From: Plectrocnemia conspersa
Taxonomy: Eukaryota > Arthropoda > Insecta > Trichoptera > Polycentropodidae
NCBI GenBank assembly: GCA_009617715.1
Contig: VTFK01000522.1
Span: forward strand, 1 to 64,000
Direction: 5' to 3'
Length of the DNA stretch: 64,000 nt
Every line of letters starts with the position of its first letter. Position 1 is the first letter of the stretch. The notes beneath the pieces are model-generated. The model made no database searches. It saw nothing but the letters and a program-made list of their open reading frames with translations, and was not told where the DNA came from. The translations under genes and the position numbers were made by a program. Positions 34,721 through 45,821 of this stretch are shown one piece after another.

Positions 34721-35024
34721 CTTACGAGCAGTGACATAAATAGATCTAAATTCAATTTAAATAACATAGATCTTAAATAAATTCACTTTACAAACAGATA
34801 CAAAGTTAATTCACAGATTAATATAAAGTGAAACATTTTTTCGAACCATTATTTTACTTATTTTACTTTTGCACATTTTTTACTCATAAGAAGTGTGACA
34901 CTTCATTGATTTTGTCACGAATCTGTTCTGTATCATTATTTGCATGATCAATCCATCATAAGCTTAGGTCAGCTAAACTAATCGTCGCTTTTCCTCATTT
35001 ATATAAATATACTAACTGTATTAC

Positions 35025-35050
35025 CCAGCTTCACCCGGGATATATTCAAA
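35025..35050. repeat. Possible repeat end with CCCGGG motif
   Basis: TTACCCAGCTTCACCCGGGA resembles the TTACCCGGCTTCGCxCGGG string common at ends of insect dispersed repeats. There is only one copy here, so this rests on memory. Confidence 0.25.
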
Positions 35051-35695
35051 CCCATTTTTTATTTAATAAAATTAATTTTATGTTATTGTAAATATTATCA
35101 ACCAACCACCCCCCGATTATTTTCTGACTATGATTTTGGCTCGCGACGGTCCAAGAAATAATCAATATGGCTCGCCCTCTTAAAACATATTCCACCCCTG
35201 CTTTAAACCATATCAAAGGATATTTGATTAATCAACAGCATGGTTTTCGTGTATCGAAATCAGTGCGACAAATCTGCTCTGTTTTTTTAATTCTTGTGTA
35301 AAAAAATCTTGATGTATGTAAAAATGTAAGTATATGTCACCTATTCTAATTTTAATATGTGTCATAATTTAGTAAAAATATAATTCTCTCACAAAATATT
35401 TTTTTTTCCATATCGAGAATTTCTCAGTTTCATATTTAATGTTTCTTATTTTTAATAATTATATTATTGAAAGGTAATTGTAATTTTAAATTCTGACTTT
35501 TCGCCTATGGATTTTAAGTATTTTATTAAATAAATTTCATCTAAACTTTAAATTGATGTCAAAAATATTTTAATGCAAAAATATCACTTAAATTTAATTA
35601 TGAATAAGCCTTAAAGATGTTTGGATTTGTCTTGCGATACGCGCATCAATTGAGAAGCTCGAATACACTGTGTTCTTGTATAATCACCTAGTACG

Positions 35696-35892
35696 CAGTA
35701 CTTGGCAACCTATTTTGGCTGCGGGTCAAAATAATTAAAATGTGATTATTAAAAAGACTATTCGGGTCAGTGAATATTTTAGTTCTAACAACCATATATG
35801 TGGTCTAGTCGTAACACGTTAAAAAATGATATTCGCAGAATTTAAATGGGTCACATAAAATCATCAAACGGGTTATAGATTGCCGAGTCCTG
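35696..35892. mobile_element. hAT-like MITE
   Basis: CAGTACTTGGCAACC at the left is inverted at the right as GATTGCCGAGTCCTG (rc CAGGACTCGGCAATC). CAGxxxTxGGCAA is the classic insect hAT terminus. The element is 197 bp and has no ORF. The expected 8-bp duplication is not convincing (CTAGTACG against CTCTAGAG), so either the ends have decayed or the boundary is slightly off. Confidence 0.6.
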
Positions 35893-36507
35893 CTCTAGAG
35901 CATGTTTTTCTAATTTTTTTTCAAGCAACCATTTGACTACTTTTAATACCAAAAATGCAAAAAAGTTTTCTTATATACCTGTAAATGAAGAAAAATAAAT
36001 ATTATGCATTTTATTTCTCACAAAATTTTTAGTTAACTATTATTATATAATATTAAGTAAAAATGGGTAAAGTGTTTAAAAATCTGATTTTTCTCCTGCA
36101 GCCATCATTAACTATCAAACAAAATTAAAAGATCTGTTGAACGATTTGCAGATTAAGTAGCATTTAAACCATTTATTGCATTTTTATTAAATTCGTTTAA
36201 AATCTATGTGATTAACAATGTTATTACTATATTAAAATGTTTAATTTCTTAAACAGTATCAAGGAATTAATTAAAATGTTACATAAATAGGCAAAATCAA
36301 TCAATTGTACTAACAATTAAGTACAACAATTTTAAAAATGTAGCATATCCTTTACTCAATTTTTGGATCGACAACCAACACGTAAAAAATTATTAAAAAG
36401 AATAATTTCTAATTAATAATAATTTTACCATTACAAATTCATTAACCTTAAACTAGAAAACGGTAGATAAAAAATATAATCAATATGTAAAAATTGGTAA
36501 AATAAAT

Positions 36508-36696
36508 ATGTTAATTAAAATTATACCAAGAACTTTAGGAGCCGCTCAAAATACTTTTAGGTTGGTAAATAGCTCTCTTACTGCAAAAAGTCTAGCCACA
36601 CCTGATATATACAATAGTAAATTATCTTTGGAACGACTTTTAAACACATTGGCGTTTGTTTTGTGCTGTGGATTTGCATATAAATTAAATTACTAG
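36508..36696 (+). CDS. 62-codon ORF overlapping a repeat unit
   Basis: A true ATG opens 62 codons ending FVLCCGFAYKLNY and a stop, with a hydrophobic stretch LLNTLAFVLCCGFAY. The last part lies in repeat unit U. The second U copy at about 63150-63190 reads FVLCEFASKLNY and a stop, differing by an in-frame 3-bp indel. That hints that U carries the 3' end of a coding region. The family is not recognised. Confidence 0.3.
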   Translation: MLIKIIPRTLGAAQNTFRLVNSSLTAKSLATPDIYNSKLSLERLLNTLAFVLCCGFAYKLNY

Positions 36697-36945
36697 AAAT
36701 AAATTAACCGCAATCAAATTATTTATTTGATTGTATTTAAATATTTGTGTCTTGAAACAACCAATATAAAAATGTAAGATAAACTTAACATTGTTTTTGA
36801 AACGATAATAAAGTATGAGCCTCTTAAATATTTTGTTTTGTTCAACGAATAAATTCTGCGAATTTCGGTCATACTAAGCACGGCGATAAACATTTTGTTT
36901 ACGATTTTTTTTTAATGCGTAAAAGCATTATTTTATTTGAGAAGA
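36615..36945 (+). repeat. Dispersed repeat U, copy 1
   Basis: Landmarks are AAATTAAATTACTA near 36690, AACGATAATAAA near 36803, TTTTGTTTTGTTCAACGAAT (36831-36850), GAATTTCGGTCATA and a GCGTAAAAG string. The same series occurs at 63089-63440, and its second half at 62880-63035. Confidence 0.65.
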
Positions 36946-37509
36946 GGCGTCTCATTTTCTCGCATTTCAAAACAAAATACGCGTATAAGGAACCATGGAT
37001 TTTGGAGCGGCACTAGCCACTCAGGTGTATTAAGAAAAAAAGAGAAAGAATTTGCAAATTTAATTCGATATTGTATATACGAATATTCAATCGATTATTC
37101 GAATATTCATATAGTAAAAAATTAGGCGAATAATTCGATCAAGAACCCTAGCTGAGATATGATTCCCTCGAGTCACGTTGAGGAGTGAACTTGGGAAAAA
37201 TATCCTCAAACTTTTAGAAAATCTTCGTTTTTATGTGCTATCTAATTTATAGCACTTACGTATATTCCTGAATAAGTAGTGCATGCAAGAAAATACATTT
37301 TAGACAACTCTTTAATCTGCTATTTGACTAGCTATCAAGCACAGCTATCTAACTTTTCTTTTTTTTTCAATTTGATATTATTGATTTGTTATCATCCAGG
37401 TACTGAAAGTTAGTAGACGCATTGTGGTCTTGCCATTTATAATTGATTTTAAATATTAATATATGTTTAATTTTGTGCAGTGTGTATTGGCGTAAAGCTA
37501 TTATGTCCT

Positions 37510-37552
37510 GAAAACATATATATATATATATATACATATATATATAAATATA
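37510..37552. repeat. (TA)n microsatellite
   Basis: A run of TA dinucleotides interrupted by two CA/AA units. Confidence 0.85.
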
Positions 37553-37799
37553 GACGTCTGTGGCTATTTGCGAAATGATTTTGTTGCTGTACTTCTTTAC
37601 CAGCTTTGACATTGCTCTTTTTTATCTATATCTTATATCTTCGCGTGTGTGAGCTAGAAAGCTTTTGTGCGATCTATATATGCTTCGATGTAGATCATAT
37701 GCATACATCATTTTGTTGTTCACCCTAAAGTATAAAATTCAATATGTATCCTGTCGAAACGATTGAGAAGCAATAAGGTCAACCGAACAATACTGGTGG

Positions 37800-38330
37800 C
37801 TCATTTAAATAAAATAAGACCAAAATAAAGCGGAGAAGAACGTCGCTAGGGCGGATCTCGCATAGAAATTGTCAATTTATATATCGTCTATGGAACATAA
37901 ATCCGGCCGCTGCGCCGGAGAGAGCTTGGACCAAAGTTATAAAGCGGGAGGTACCGGTCGCATAATCGGCTTACACGGCGTAGGTACCGGTACCTAATGA
38001 AACTGCGCTCGACGCTCCCGGATTACACGCACGCCCTAAACATATTACCTACATGCGGCCATTTGCCGTAATTGCCCCTTTTATCGCCGAATATTACCGG
38101 CCAAATCATTTTCCACTCTTGGACCGCAGAAGACTTAGTGCACTTCCTCTAAGCGCCGCGCCGATTCAAAGCCGCATCTAAATCCTTCCACCGCACTGCC
38201 AATTTACATACGTGCGATTTTCATCGTATACGGAATAGGACATACTAAACTTTACTAATACGTAGGTACCCGCGTGACACAGCAATGAACGTTAATTACG
38301 CATAAATTTAAACCTAACCTTACTTGCGTC
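37800..38330. other. GC-richer island, candidate conserved non-coding block
   Basis: CpG-rich throughout, with GGTACCGGT-type palindromes at 37940-38010. No ORF of note. Single-copy in the window. Confidence 0.35.
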
Positions 38331-38662
38331 AAAAGAGAACAATAGCATCCCAAGTCGAGATAATTAATACAGATCGGTCTAAACCCGCAAAGAGCATTAA
38401 ATACTGAAAGAACAGAAATACTAATATCACAGTTTTATATCATTGCCAATTATTTTTACTAAGAAATTTGTTTGCAATTTAGGTTCACAGACATTTTTCT
38501 TAATAATTTCATCAATCAATATATATGAGGATATATTGGGCTTATAGTTTCCACGATACGACCTTATCTGTTCTTTGTTTTAATATAATAATATTGTAGA
38601 TTGTACAGTCTTATAAATAGTTCCAAAAATGACTGATCATTTCATTGTTTATATTTATTGTT

Positions 38663-39727
38663 TGTCACAAAGTTCGTCATAGGTTATTATTAAAAAAATT
38701 GTCGAACCTCGGTTGCGCAGATAATTTAACTTGGTTATTCTCGAGTTATTTAAGCAATCGTAGACAGTTTGTAACCTATGGTGGCCGATTGTCAAAAGAA
38801 TATTTTACCCCTTCGGAGGTTCCTCAAGGATCCAATCTGGGACCTCTGCTTTTTGTGTTAATTATTAATGACATAAATACAGCAATTAAAAATTCAAGTT
38901 TTCTTCTGTACGCAGATGATTTAAAATAATATAAATGCATTCGATCTGTTGTGGACTCCTTCTCTCTACAAAGTGATTTAAACTCTCTGTGGAGATGGGC
39001 TACCATTAACCGTTTGCCCTTTAGTGTCGGAAAGTGCCAAACTGTGTCATTTTCTCGATCCCTTTCGCCATCAGCTTATTTCTACCATCTCGGTGGTAAC
39101 ATTTTGACTAGAGAAACTTCCACTAAAGATCTCGGAATTACTTTCGAGAGCAAATGGAGGTTCTCTCTACACATACACGACGTCTGTGATAAATCTTACA
39201 AGATGCTCGGCTTTGTTATCAGGAATGCCTTTCACTTTGACGATCCGTCAGTTATTCGCATCCTCTATGACACCTTAGTTCGTAGCATTCTTGAATCTGG
39301 ATCTATAATTTGGAATCCCCGAATAGCCAAATATTCCCTTTTAGTGGAAAAAATTACAAAAAGGTATTTAAGATACCTTTACAAAAGGTCATTTGGTTAT
39401 TATCTGTACATATATCCTAGCGCCTTTCTTTTAGGAGCGTTGTGATACGATTCGCTGAGCTCTCGCAGAAAGTTGTATGTAGCTAAGCATTTTTTCAAAT
39501 TACTGAAAGGTGCTGTCGACAATCCGAATTGAGTTCCGGAACATTTTCGAGAATCGCGATCGCGTCCTCTTTTGATGTCCGTTAGGGCTAGGACGTCCGC
39601 ACTTGCCGACTCGCCTATAGCTGTGGCCATCCGACTCCTTAATACGCTGGCATTACATATTGACTTATTTAATGTTAGCTACAAGGATCTGATTCAGTTT
39701 GCATCATTTAATTTTGATATTTTTTAA
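38663..39727 (+). pseudogene. LINE-A reverse transcriptase, near-intact frame
   Basis: One reading frame runs from HKVRHRLLLKKLSNLGCAD through NRRQFVTYGG, VPQGSNLGPLLFVLIINDIN (motif B) and LLYADDLK (motif C, catalytic YADD at about 38910). It continues through the thumb (ETSTKDLGITFESKWRFSLH) to the C-terminal FRESRSRPLL, LADSPIAVAIRLLN and SYKDLIQFAS, ending at the TAA at 39725. Three in-frame stops break it (38927, about 39443, about 39533). A short in-frame deletion precedes VPEHF. The 5' part, including endonuclease and RT fingers, is missing. The motifs are of the Jockey/CR1-like group of non-LTR retrotransposons. It is the best-preserved LINE-A copy here. Confidence 0.88.
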
Positions 39728-39808
39728 TTATTTGTTACGTTTAAATATTGTTCTATTTATGTATATATATACGTTTTTTTATGTTTTATAAATTTAAAAT
39801 TTGTTTTC

Positions 39809-39852
39809 GACCATCGTGGCGCATTGGGGTAACCTGTTAGGCCACGATGGTC
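39809..39852 (+). repeat. LINE-A 3' UTR hairpin
   Basis: GACCATCGTGGC and GCCACGATGGTC form a perfect 12-bp stem around a 20-nt loop containing GCATTGGGGTAACC. It sits just before the A-rich tail, a position compatible with a recognition structure for the element's own reverse transcriptase. Confidence 0.85.
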
Positions 39853-39875
39853 TTAATTTAATCTAAAAAATAAAA

Positions 39876-40430
39876 ATATAAAAAAAACTTAACACGCTAG
39901 CATATTTTACCGTATAAAATCAATGACATGTGTTTAGTCAAATCATAAAAAGTTATTTTGCTTTAAGGTTCTGCCTTAACCCTTTGATTGGATGAGGTAT
40001 TTTTTCAGCATATATGTATATTATAATTTTTTTTTTCTTTTTATTTAATTCGTTTTTTTTTCTTGTTTTAATTAAATTGTAATAAATTTTAAAATGATAA
40101 TAACTTTATTGATCGTTTCATTGTATATAATTATATAAAAATCGTATGTTTCGTCAAATCATAAAAAATTCTGCCTCACTTGGTTCTTCATACTTGGTCT
40201 TTTAAAAATAATCTACATATTAGCAATGTTTACTTTGTAATATATAACTACATATTTTTAAAGTTAATTGCTTTTCATTTATTTTTCAACGCGTAATATG
40301 CCATTAATTATATACCATGGTAGCGCATAAGGTAAGCCATTGGTATTGAATAATAAATTTTAAGACCAGTAACATATTCTATTGTCAGCGCATAAAGCTC
40401 TACGTGCATTACGTTGCATATTACATAAAG
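39876..40430. other. AT-rich spacer, nothing recognised
   Basis: AT-rich with no ORF or repeat family member. Confidence 0.5.
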
Positions 40431-40900
40431 CAATTATATGAGCGCTAGTTAAACCGTTTCTGAAAATTTAACTAATTAATCATATCGAACGATTACGAGA
40501 CGAACTAGGAGAAATCGATTTAATTGCATAGGAACGAACAGTTGGAAATTACAGAGTTAAAATTGTATAATTCCCGACGTGTCTAATGTCTAGGCGGCAA
40601 TTAACCACGGTTTAGAATTGTCGCTACGGTCTATTTGTAGACGCAGACGATTGACTGTTACACGGTAAGGCACTCTATTAGCCTAACCGTAGAGCTTCGA
40701 TCGGACAGACTTTGATTAACGAAAGCCATAAGTCTCACATCCGTATGTCTCGCGCTAACCTGCTGTGCGGCTCTGCATTATTTAATTTAAGAGCTAAAAT
40801 AGCTCGGAATAGAGCGTTGCATTTAAAATATTAATTAGAGCCTTATTAGCATGTAATAAGGTCGCAAAAAACGAATGAAAAATGGCCAAATGCAATTGTG
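40431..40900. other. GC-richer island, candidate conserved non-coding block
   Basis: Raised GC with several AATTA/TTAAT strings and CpG. Single-copy and without a useful frame. Confidence 0.3.
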
Positions 40901-41460
40901 GAGAGAGCTGCTTTGAATGACGTTCAATAATTTTAAACATCAACGTAAATTTCTAAATGTTTAAGATAGATTTTAGAGAAAGTTGAAATAAATATTATTT
41001 TTACACAAAATAAAATATGTACAATGTATCATATAAATAAAATGTTATTTTATTTAATACACATGAAGGGAAAATATTAAATTTATCGTTATGTTCTATT
41101 ACAATATTAGATGCGAATATGGCAGATGTTCGTACATAACAAAAGTAATAATAATAATAATATGAATGTCGCAGATAGTGATGAATATTGCCGTCACGAA
41201 TAGGATCCATATATGAAATTAACCTAATGAATCGACGCGGGCCTTTGTTAGTGTTCTATACGTACAATAACCGGGATGATTGAATATATTTATTGATTAG
41301 CATAAATTGGTGATGCTTTAATATTGACAATGGATGCGCATTACCATAATGCAATTTTTCATCTGTTTGTCCATCCGTCTGTCCGGGGATGTCACCGACA
41401 GTTTCAGCAACCGAGTAATATTAAATAATTCCCAAAAATAAAATTTATTTCATTCGACAG

Positions 41461-41489
41461 TTTTTTTTTTTTTTTTAAAAAAAAAATAA
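41461..41489. repeat. Poly(T)-poly(A) palindromic run
   Basis: About 18 T directly followed by about 10 A. This could mark a head-to-head junction of retroelement tails or be simple slippage. Confidence 0.8.
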
Positions 41490-41564
41490 TAGTGTATAAA
41501 CAATTATCTATATTAGCTTTATAAATTATTAAAATAAATAAAACTTACGGCTGTGTTTTTAATA

Positions 41565-41705
41565 TAAGAGAGCGCTAGAGTCGCGATCGCGTCCGTTATA
41601 CTTGTCCGTTTCGGCCAGGACGTCAGCGCTTGAAAACAATCAAAAAAGCTTGCCAAACACCAGGATTTTTTAGCAATAGCTATTAAGAGCTTAATACATA
41701 TATGT
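41565..41705 (+). mobile_element. LINE-B 3' tail, plus strand
   Basis: AGAGTCGCGATCGCGTCCG, GGCCAGGACGTCAGCGCTTG and GCTTGCCAAACACCAGG follow the LINE-B order. Translation begins ESRSRPLYLSVSARTSALE, close to the LINE-A ESRSRPLLMSVRARTSALA. Confidence 0.65.
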
Positions 41706-41869
41706 AAAATGATGCATTTGCGTCCTTTCAATAATTAATGATATAATTTAAACATTTCACTTGAATCTAATAATAATATGTATAATAACAAATGTGTCTA
41801 TGTATACGCATGTTTGAGTTAATGTTAATAAAATGGTAAATAAAATATTTTTTTGTATTCTTCTCATTT

Positions 41870-42500
41870 ATTGTAAGTCGCAATATTGTTATAAACGTCT
41901 TAAAATAAACGCTAGATAACCGAGCGTTTTCACTGCAACGGCGACGGCACGATTTTATTGCTTTTGACGTAGATTTTTAATTTATGAGAAAAAATAATTG
42001 TTTTTTTGCGCTCTCCTATTGATCAAAATTTGATTTAGATATTCTTTATTACATTCTCACGTCATATTATTAATATAAAACGTCATAAAATCAGTGCTAG
42101 ATAACTGAGCGTTGACACTGCAACGGCGACGGCATGATTTAATTGCTTTTGACGGAGATTTTTGATTTCTGGGAAGAAATGTTTTTTTTTGGCGCTTTCT
42201 TATTGATCAAAATTTAGTTTAGATATTCTTTATTAGATTCGGAATATTGTTATAAAAATATGAACGCTAGATAACCGTGCGTTACTATTGCGCGATTTAA
42301 TTGCTTTTTACGTGAATTTTTTATTTCTAAGAAGAATTAATTGTTTTTTGGCGTTCTCCTATTAGTCAAAACTTAGTTAAGATATGCTTCATTTAATTTT
42401 AACTTATTATAAATCGTATTATTGTTATACAAATATGAGTGTGTTAATCACTACGACGGCGACGGCACGATTTTATTGCTTTTGACGTGGATTCTAAACA
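41870..42500. repeat. Four-unit tandem satellite, ~165-185 bp period
   Basis: Each unit has CAATATTGTTATAAA-like sequence, then GCTAGATAACCGxGCGTT, ACTGCAACGGCGACGGCACG, ATTTTATTGCTTTTGACG and CTCCTATTGATCAAAA. GCTAGATAAC begins at 41911, 42096 and 42266. A fourth, partial unit resumes near 42415 with GACGGCGACGGCACGATTTT. Units diverge by roughly 15-25%. I see no other copy in the window. Confidence 0.85.
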
Positions 42501-43720
42501 AGGACGCATTTGAATTCGGCCAGAAACAAGCAATGCTTAATTTTTATTTAATTTATGTTTAGAAATCATATAAAAGTTAAATAGTTTTTTTGAATTATTC
42601 ATAAAATTTCCAAAAATAAATTATTAAAAAAAAAAATTTTTTTACTATAATTTTTTATTTCAATAAAAAACAGAAAATTTTAATAAAAACAAATTGTATG
42701 AACTATAAATTCTATTATGTTGTTTTATATAAAAGGCCGAACTTTTTTTTAGTGAGAATATTTTATAAACCCTTTTTGTTTAAATTACACAACGATTTAA
42801 CAATGAATAATTTTTTTGTCTTTAAACTTTTTATTTATAGATGTTGAGAAGTTGTCAAACTCTTGAAGAATATCATAAAAAAATTTATTATTAATAAACC
42901 TTCCATTGTAATCTGACGAGCGTATGCCCAATGAGTTACAACGGGGTAAATCTATAGCCATTAAACCAAACAGCCAACGACCATTCAAAGCTGAATGCAC
43001 CAGTTCTCATTCGTGTCATTTAATGACATACTATAAATCTGAATGAAATAAAAATGATCAATGACTGGTTAACTTTTTACCCTATCCTCTAAAATAAGCT
43101 AAAATTACGTCCTTGCCACTGCAATGATTATATTGCAGATCGGTTGTATTTTCGGGATTGTTGGCAAGTAATATGATTTTTCAGCTAATTTATAAAAATA
43201 CTTTATTGTACCGAATATACATACAATTTACTAAAAAGGTATAACACTATTGAGTGACTGACAGTGTCACATTTTTTTATTAGTATTATTTTGAGACAGC
43301 TTGGATATATAGTAAACGAGGCTAATTGCGAACCAAACGAATTAGACTTTAACTCCACCTCTAAAATAACCCTTTTGTGATTACTAGTTATATTGCCCCT
43401 CGTTGGGCTACCGTCCATGAAGTAGAAAGAATAATTCAAACAATTCATATTTGTTGCGAGGTTATTTATAGTTTTATTATAATAATATAATTTATTAACA
43501 AGCTGCAAAGCACATAAATAAAAGGGTTCAAGAAGTATAGCTTTCTTAAATTTGCATGGATATTATGCAAATCTGGGTGTACATCTGATTACTAATACAT
43601 ATTGTTGAGCCAAACTATTTTTATTTTGATGATTTTTAAGTGTTATAATATCAACCAATATGTATTATATAATACATAAATTAATTAAATATGTATTTAT
43701 AAACTTATTCAGACATTTCA
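42501..43720. other. AT-rich spacer, nothing recognised
   Basis: AT-rich. Two minus-strand open stretches (42797-43000, 43203-43508) have no domain. No repeat family member seen. Confidence 0.4.
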
Positions 43721-44240
43721 ATGGAAGTCCGAATAACTAAGATTGTCCTCAGCAGACGCGTGTCACCCAAATATCACGAATTGACGCATTTCCGGTAACT
43801 CCCACTTCCGGCGGTGGGTTTCCGCCTCAAGTGCGCTACTATTCTATGCCATAGTATGCTATAAAACGATGATTGCGATTCGGGCGCGTATCAAATGCAA
43901 TAAAGTCTGGGGGAATTATCGGAGCCATTCAACATTTTAACGCGGGACCTATTTATTTCGCTCCCCTACTGTTAGTTCTCTATGCTCGCGTCTAGTTCTA
44001 TTTTTTGCCTCCTCGTTGCACTGCCAATTGCATTCGCGTGTAATATAGATGTCCGACACGTTTTCGGCATCGAGAACCATAAATTATTATATTACTAACA
44101 GCGTACGATTTCCAATTTTAACATGAAATTTATTTTAATTTCGGAGATGATCGAGAGGCTATTGAATAAATTGTTCGTTGAAACTTTTCAGGGTTCCAGG
44201 AAGCCGTATTAACGTTAAGTTGCTTCCAAATAATCCTAAT
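43721..44240. other. GC-richer island, candidate conserved non-coding block
   Basis: CpG-rich, with CTTCCGGCGGTGGGTTTCCG near 43807. No convincing frame. Single-copy. Confidence 0.3.
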
Positions 44241-44459
44241 TAAAATATTCGCGTATATTTTAAGAATGTTCCTTAACGTTTTATAATTTGTTATAAATTA
44301 AATAATAAAAATATTTAATAATAATATAATCATTAGAAATTTTAATACTAAAATGGTATCACTAGTAAGGATTATATTTTATTAGGCACATTTAAAATAA
44401 TAAATATTACGGTATTAGCAAATAGCTTAGTGCACGAACAAAATAAATTACTCTTAACG

Positions 44460-44900
44460 ATATATAAATAACGTTTCGAGATCGCTTATCAGTCTTTCAG
44501 CGTCGACCTAATCTCAGTACCCGTGTAAGCGTGAATTGTAATTGATTATAATTTATATAAAATAGTATTATTTTATTGATTTACAGTCGCTTTAAACATT
44601 TGTGGGGGTCGTGAGCGACAATAGAAGTAAATTAAAATATATAGTGTCTGCCACCCTCGCCCTTAGCGATTTTTGTGCAGTAATGTGCATCCCCCATGGG
44701 ATGTTCCAGTAAATAAATATTGTATAATAATGGCAAAGTCTGTGTCAGTGGGTCAGGATACAATGGGCGCCCCTAACGCCGATGATCACAATCTAATGCT
44801 GGGGTGGTTATTGCCCGAATGTGCAAAATATAACCTAATCCACAAATTCTACCATAATCTCGGCGCATAATGAAATTGAATTGATAAGGCTTTTGCGAGA
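44460..44900. other. GC-richer island with 65-codon frame
   Basis: Raised GC, with GTCAGTGGGTCAGGATACAA at 44745 and GGGCGCCCCTAACGCCGATG after it. The plus-strand frame at 44673-44870 has internal methionines (MAKSVSVGQDTMGAPNADD) but no recognised domain and no splice context. More likely a conserved non-coding block than a gene. Confidence 0.25.
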
Positions 44901-45717
44901 GTATGTGATTTATTATTAATTTTAAATATATTTAAATTTAAATAGATAAAGTCACTTAAATCTATAAGTATAATTTTTGCAATAATATATAGTAAATACA
45001 CAATTGACTACAATATATTTGTATGGTTTTAATAAAATATTTATTGCAATACGATAAATAAATTTATTAACGAACTTTTTTTAAACTAAAAAATCCATGA
45101 TATTTAAAAATTAAAAAATATAAGTGGTTGCAGGTGAAACAAAATAAAATAATCTACAAACTTTAAAATTAACATAATTAATTTACTTATCGCAAACAAA
45201 TATTAATATTTTTGAATCGTCGGTTTCTGTTGAATTTTAAATGGTTTCTAAACATTACTATAAAAACATACATTGTATTGTGAATATATGTTTCAATGAA
45301 TGTGTTTTTTAACTGAATTTGTATTTTATTACCAGGACACTGAAGAGTTTCAGTTTTACTGCTATTAAAATTTTAAATCAATTGTTTGTTACATTTTATG
45401 TTATTATCTTTTTTTATTTAAATTTAAATACAAACTAAAAGATCTATTGATTGAGTATTGTGTCCTCAAAAAACCGGTATGTCTCGAAAAAATTAATTTG
45501 GATGAAAAAACATGTTTTTTAATGATAATTGATTTTAATTTAGTTTATCAAATATTTTTGAACGCTTTACTTTTTTTACTTAGATATTTTTTCAAAATCT
45601 TTGGATCACTGCAATTTTGAAACAAGCTTAAGTTGCCTAACAAACTCAACCAATAATTTTACATAGGCTATTTTTAATAAATTAGCTGTCAATACCTCAC
45701 TATCGTGAGGTACCAAA
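44901..45717. other. AT-rich spacer, nothing recognised
   Basis: AT-rich. A small palindrome ACCTCACTATCGTGAGGT lies at 45694-45711. No gene. Confidence 0.4.
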
Positions 45718-45795
45718 GCTAGCGTGTGTGCGAATACCGGACCCTCAACTTTTTGGGGATTAAATATTATTTTTGCTTCGTTCTGATTTTTAAAA
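45718..45795. repeat. ~80-bp repeat, inverted partner of 5355-5435
   Basis: Read on the minus strand, this carries GAACGAAGCAAAAATAATAT, AAAAAGTTGAGGGTCCGG and CGCACACACGCTAG, matching 5355-5435. The minus-strand open stretch here (45606-45821, no ATG start) includes NEAKIIF and GPVFAHTLALVPHD. Confidence 0.6.
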
Positions 45796-45821
45796 TATTT
45801 GTATAAATTTTTAGTGTGCAA

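Larger units (their letters stand above)
38663..39875 (+). mobile_element. LINE-A copy, 5'-truncated
   Basis: The copy comprises the RT region, a short 3' UTR, the hairpin at 39809-39852 and an A-rich AAATAAAAAT-type tail. The 5' end falls inside the conserved motif A region (FDKV), a typical truncated insertion. Confidence 0.88.

Noticed and set aside
41870..42500. CRISPR-like repeat array
   Set aside because: Units are ~175 bp tandem repeats without short spacers, and this is eukaryotic DNA with no cas-like genes.
41711..42510. GGACGCA-type inverted 9-mers flanking the satellite region
   Set aside because: Only 9 bp match, and the left one lies within LINE-B-adjacent sequence. Insufficient to call a TIR element.
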